A stretch of DNA of 64,000 nt. Origin: Streptomyces sp. SCSIO 30461 (GTDB lineage: Bacteria; Actinomycetota; Actinomycetes; Streptomycetales; Streptomycetaceae). Shown one piece after another: positions 63,691 to 64,000 of the stretch (position 1 is its first letter; each line of letters opens with the position of its first letter). Made by a program: the position numbers and the translations under genes. Below the pieces are notes generated by a model. It did no database searches. It was given only the letters and a program-made list of their open reading frames with translations, and was not told the origin of the DNA. The stretch lies in assembly GCF_037023745.1 (NCBI RefSeq), contig NZ_CP146101.1, positions 1,302,001-1,366,000 on the forward strand, given 5' to 3'.

Positions 63691-64000
63691 ACAGACATAC
63701 GTCCCCAGCCCGAAGAGGTTCAGCTGCAGGCTGGAAGGCCGGGGCCGCCCGATCTCTCAGGGTGCGGGACAGGCCGGCCAGTCAAGGGCGCCCTTCGGGC
63801 GTCGCTACGCGATGGGGCAACGCCCCACCCTGGACAGCCCGTCCAGTCCCGAGGCAGGCTGGCTATCGGGCGGCCCCAGCCCTGTGACGACCGCGCAGCT
63901 GGCCACGTTCGCGTGTACCTGGCTGGGGAGAAAACCTCGTCCCCCGACACCCGGGCCCGGGTGAATCCGAGCACCCGGGCCACCGCGGAGGTGAGGTTGT
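63691..64000. other. Unassigned end of window
   Basis: 310 bases without a convincing gene; the minus-strand frame (63720-63983) is not protein-like. Probably more decayed mobile DNA. Confidence 0.4.

Noticed and set aside
63800..64000. Possible group II intron or other catalytic RNA at the window end
   Set aside because: No recognisable domain V or boundary motif; sequence runs off the window.
1..64000. CRISPR arrays, tRNA and rRNA genes
   Set aside because: No regularly spaced repeats, cloverleaf-type or rRNA-like sequences were noticed; short tRNAs could be missed without a scan.

Overview
GC-rich DNA with GTG/TTG starts, dense translational coupling, paired RsbW-like ATPases, a DUF317 protein and abundant insertion sequences points to a Streptomyces-type actinomycete accessory or chromosome-arm region. 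No rRNA, tRNA or CRISPR array was seen. All calls come from reading the sequence; no database search was run.

Layout. (1) 1-3161: a truncated NDP-sugar dehydrogenase, a NUDIX gene coupled to a frameshifted gene, and a PD-(D/E)XK-like protein. (2) 3180-8911: a nest of mobile DNA. A 901-bp IS5-type element is split by a 4.8-kb Tn7/Mu-like transposon (DDE transposase, small protein, AAA ATPase, zinc-ribbon/HTH protein). That transposon carries an IS630-type element inside its ATPase gene and a 210-bp MITE. The target duplications and restored reading frames let the layers be separated to the base. (3) 8985-19736: a tightly coupled minus-strand operon that looks like a peptide (RiPP) modification cluster. 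It has a HExxH hydroxylase-like protein, a 53-aa precursor candidate, a 2OG-Fe(II) oxygenase, a radical SAM/SPASM maturase, nucleotidyltransferase, 2-hydroxyacid dehydrogenase, TylF-type methyltransferase, NUDIX protein, PEP-mutase-like enzyme, dTMP-kinase-like protein and one unknown. The radical SAM gene is cut by an IS110-family element whose removal restores a 627-codon frame. A divergent XRE regulator, an asparaginase and a PPC-domain protein follow. A 20-bp operator-like repeat lies at both edges of this region.

(4) 23.9-25.3 kb: two histidine-kinase-like ATPase genes. (5) 25.6-36.1 kb: a Tad/Flp pilus locus (lipoprotein, secreted protein, SAF/CpaB-like, CpaE-like, TadA ATPase, TadB, TadC, Flp pilin, two TadE-type proteins, TadG-like) ending with a large membrane LysM-BTAD protein. 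(6) 36.8-41.7 kb: a MoxR-type ATPase, a vWA protein with an HExxH motif, a DUF317 protein and a hypothetical gene. (7) 41.8-45.1 kb: a second, diverged copy of the transposon, with a frameshifted ATPase. (8) 45.9-51.4 kb: DUF1963-like, sugar-reductase-like, HAD phosphatase, second MITE copy, secreted protein, Uma2.

(9) 52-64 kb: a decayed polymorphic-toxin locus. An IS701 fragment is fused to a headless RHS gene that is split by a second IS110 copy. It ends in a variable toxin-like tail followed by immunity candidates, then truncated ISAs1, IS5-type and IS21 remnants.

The most interesting points are the putative peptide-natural-product operon with an unannotated precursor, the two IS110 copies whose 5' leader contains sequences matching both the target (CTGACCT) and the donor junction (CTGACCGG), and the transposon family in which a zinc-ribbon/HTH protein may replace TniQ.
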